Part shown: piece after piece, positions 63,304 through 64,000 of the stretch
How positions within the stretch are numbered: position 1 is the first letter of the stretch
Layout: each line of letters starts with the position of its first letter
DNA from: Eggerthellaceae bacterium UBA3686
Lineage (GTDB): Bacteria; Actinomycetota; Coriobacteriia; Coriobacteriales; Eggerthellaceae
NCBI GenBank assembly: GCA_002371495.1
Contig: DFIX01000021.1
Coordinates: 488 to 64,487 of the forward strand
Reading direction: 5' to 3'
DNA length: 64,000 bases
Notes under the pieces: generated by a model
The model's input: only the letters and a program-made list of their open reading frames with translations
What the model was told of the DNA's origin: nothing
Databases searched by the model: none
Translations under genes and position numbers: made by a program

Positions 63304-64000
63304 TTAGAACTTGCCGCCGCCCGAACTGCTGAAGCCGCCGCCTCCGCCGCCGCCCCAGCCACCTCCGCCGAAGCCGCCACCGCCACCGCTGTCTTCGTGC
63401 TTGGGGATGGGCGTCGCCACGAGTGTCGTGTTGACGAACGAATCCTGCGAATGCGTGAGCTCGAAGCTATCGGATACGAGGTAGTTAGAGGCCTCCGTGC
63501 TCTCGTGAGCTGTGCTCATTGCTGATTTCTCGCCGTTGACCTTGACGAACGCAGCTCCTATTGGAATACCGAGCAAGGCGAATATCTTAAGGAAAAACGA
63601 GAACAAGTCGGGCTCGGTCCAAGGCTTGCCCCGCGCCGAGTAGTATTCGAGCTGTTCGCCGATTTTGTCGTAGTAGGCTTTCGATCCGTCGTACCAGTTG
63701 TTGCCGCCCAGCTCGTTTGTCACGGCGTTTTCCATGGCTTCGATGCCTTCGTCCGAGAACGAGTAAGAGCCCTGACCGTACGCGATGGTCACGTAGTCGC
63801 GCGAGTTGATTGCCAAGGCCAGCATAATGCCGTCGCCGTATTTACCACCGCTCTCGGTGTTGCTTTCTTTGTTGAGCCCCAGCCCGTTTGCGCGGTAGAA
63901 GCTCGTGGCAAAATTGGTGCGCTGGGATTTGCTTGGGCTTTCGAGGCCCTTGTCGTTGGAATCGCGCATGTAGTCGACGACGAGCAAATACACGCCCATG
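63304..64000 (-). CDS. TPM-domain protein, 3' part (partial at window end)
   Basis: 231 codons are visible, open to the window end. The TPM_phosphatase-like region (LLVVDYMRDSNDKG, GGKYGDGIMLALAINSRDYV, YGQGSYSFSDEG) is followed by a linker, a hydrophobic segment (FFLKIFALLGIPIGAAFV), and an extracellular tail ending in a Gly-rich GGGGFGGGGWGGGGGGGFSS stretch. This plan, a TPM domain, one membrane helix and a Gly/Ser-rich tail, is typical of YgcG-like proteins. The N terminus and signal peptide lie beyond the window. A neighbouring role with the SPFH gene is likely, since the two are in tandem on the minus strand. Confidence 0.8.
   Translation of the reverse strand, partial: MGVYLLVVDYMRDSNDKGLESPSKSQRTNFATSFYRANGLGLNKESNTESGGKYGDGIMLALAINSRDYVTIAYGQGSYSFSDEGIEAMENAVTNELGGNNWYDGSKAYYDKIGEQLEYYSARGKPWTEPDLFSFFLKIFALLGIPIGAAFVKVNGEKSAMSTAHESTEASNYLVSDSFELTHSQDSFVNTTLVATPIPKHEDSGGGGGFGGGGWGGGGGGGFSSSGGGKF

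Overview
The window looks like chromosome of a GC-rich, probably anaerobic actinobacterium, most likely of the Coriobacteriia (Eggerthellales-like). This is inferred from gene content and style: a sodium-pump type oxaloacetate decarboxylase operon, a SUF Fe-S operon with an Rrf2/IscR-type regulator, a RecJ-RecQ fusion, PaaK-type CoA ligase with LysR regulators, BspA-like surface protein, Veg protein and a long DnaE. No rRNA gene, CRISPR array or transposase gene was seen.

Layout. 1-4,010: tail of an unidentified gene, repeats, then a four-gene decarboxylase operon. 4,090-10,400: polyprenyl diphosphate synthase, a peptidoglycan-binding protein, an ABC-F ATPase and a secreted GH25 lysozyme. 10,480-16,470: IscR-like regulator divergent from sufCBDSU. 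16,900-28,460: housekeeping block with recJ-recQ, relA/spoT, a metallo-hydrolase, dnaE, truA and a small coupled ORF. 28,570-38,550: an integration hot spot at tRNA-Ala(CGC). A complete integrative element (28,605-36,828) has 59-bp identical ends, arm-type repeats at both ends, a tyrosine integrase, an excisionase-like HTH, a second small DNA-binding-like protein, a giant BspA-like surface protein and a toxin-antitoxin-like pair. It is followed by an ATPase gene and a third, partial att copy. 38,560-53,500: 5'-nucleotidase, Veg, GalU, MscS channel, a degenerate homocysteine-methyltransferase-like protein, RarA, a membrane/coiled-coil protein, AI-2E family permease, AlaRS, an exonuclease and an IMPACT-family protein. 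53,500-64,000: a lipoprotein, a HipA-like kinase gene bracketed by palindromes, an HTH/Ser-Thr kinase pair, a LysR/CoA-ligase/LysR-sensor-domain locus, an SPFH protein with zinc ribbons and a truncated TPM-domain protein.

The most unusual signal is non-coding. At least seven intergenic elements of about 120 bp (family A) share a conserved core. Each is closed by about 20-bp arms that differ in sequence between copies but stay self-complementary within a copy. Two copies of a larger element (family B, core about 114 nt, arms 43 and 63 bp) follow the same logic. Short GGG-ACAG-CCC palindromes (family C) sit at gene 3' ends, sometimes over the stop codon. Family A occurs twice as inverted pairs, like bacterial interspersed mosaic elements. 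None of these families was recognised from memory.

A second general feature is probable leaderless transcription. In truA, rarA, the IMPACT gene and the Ser/Thr kinase gene a -10-like hexamer ends exactly six bases before the ATG. All functional assignments come from reading the sequence and recalling families; no database search was run.
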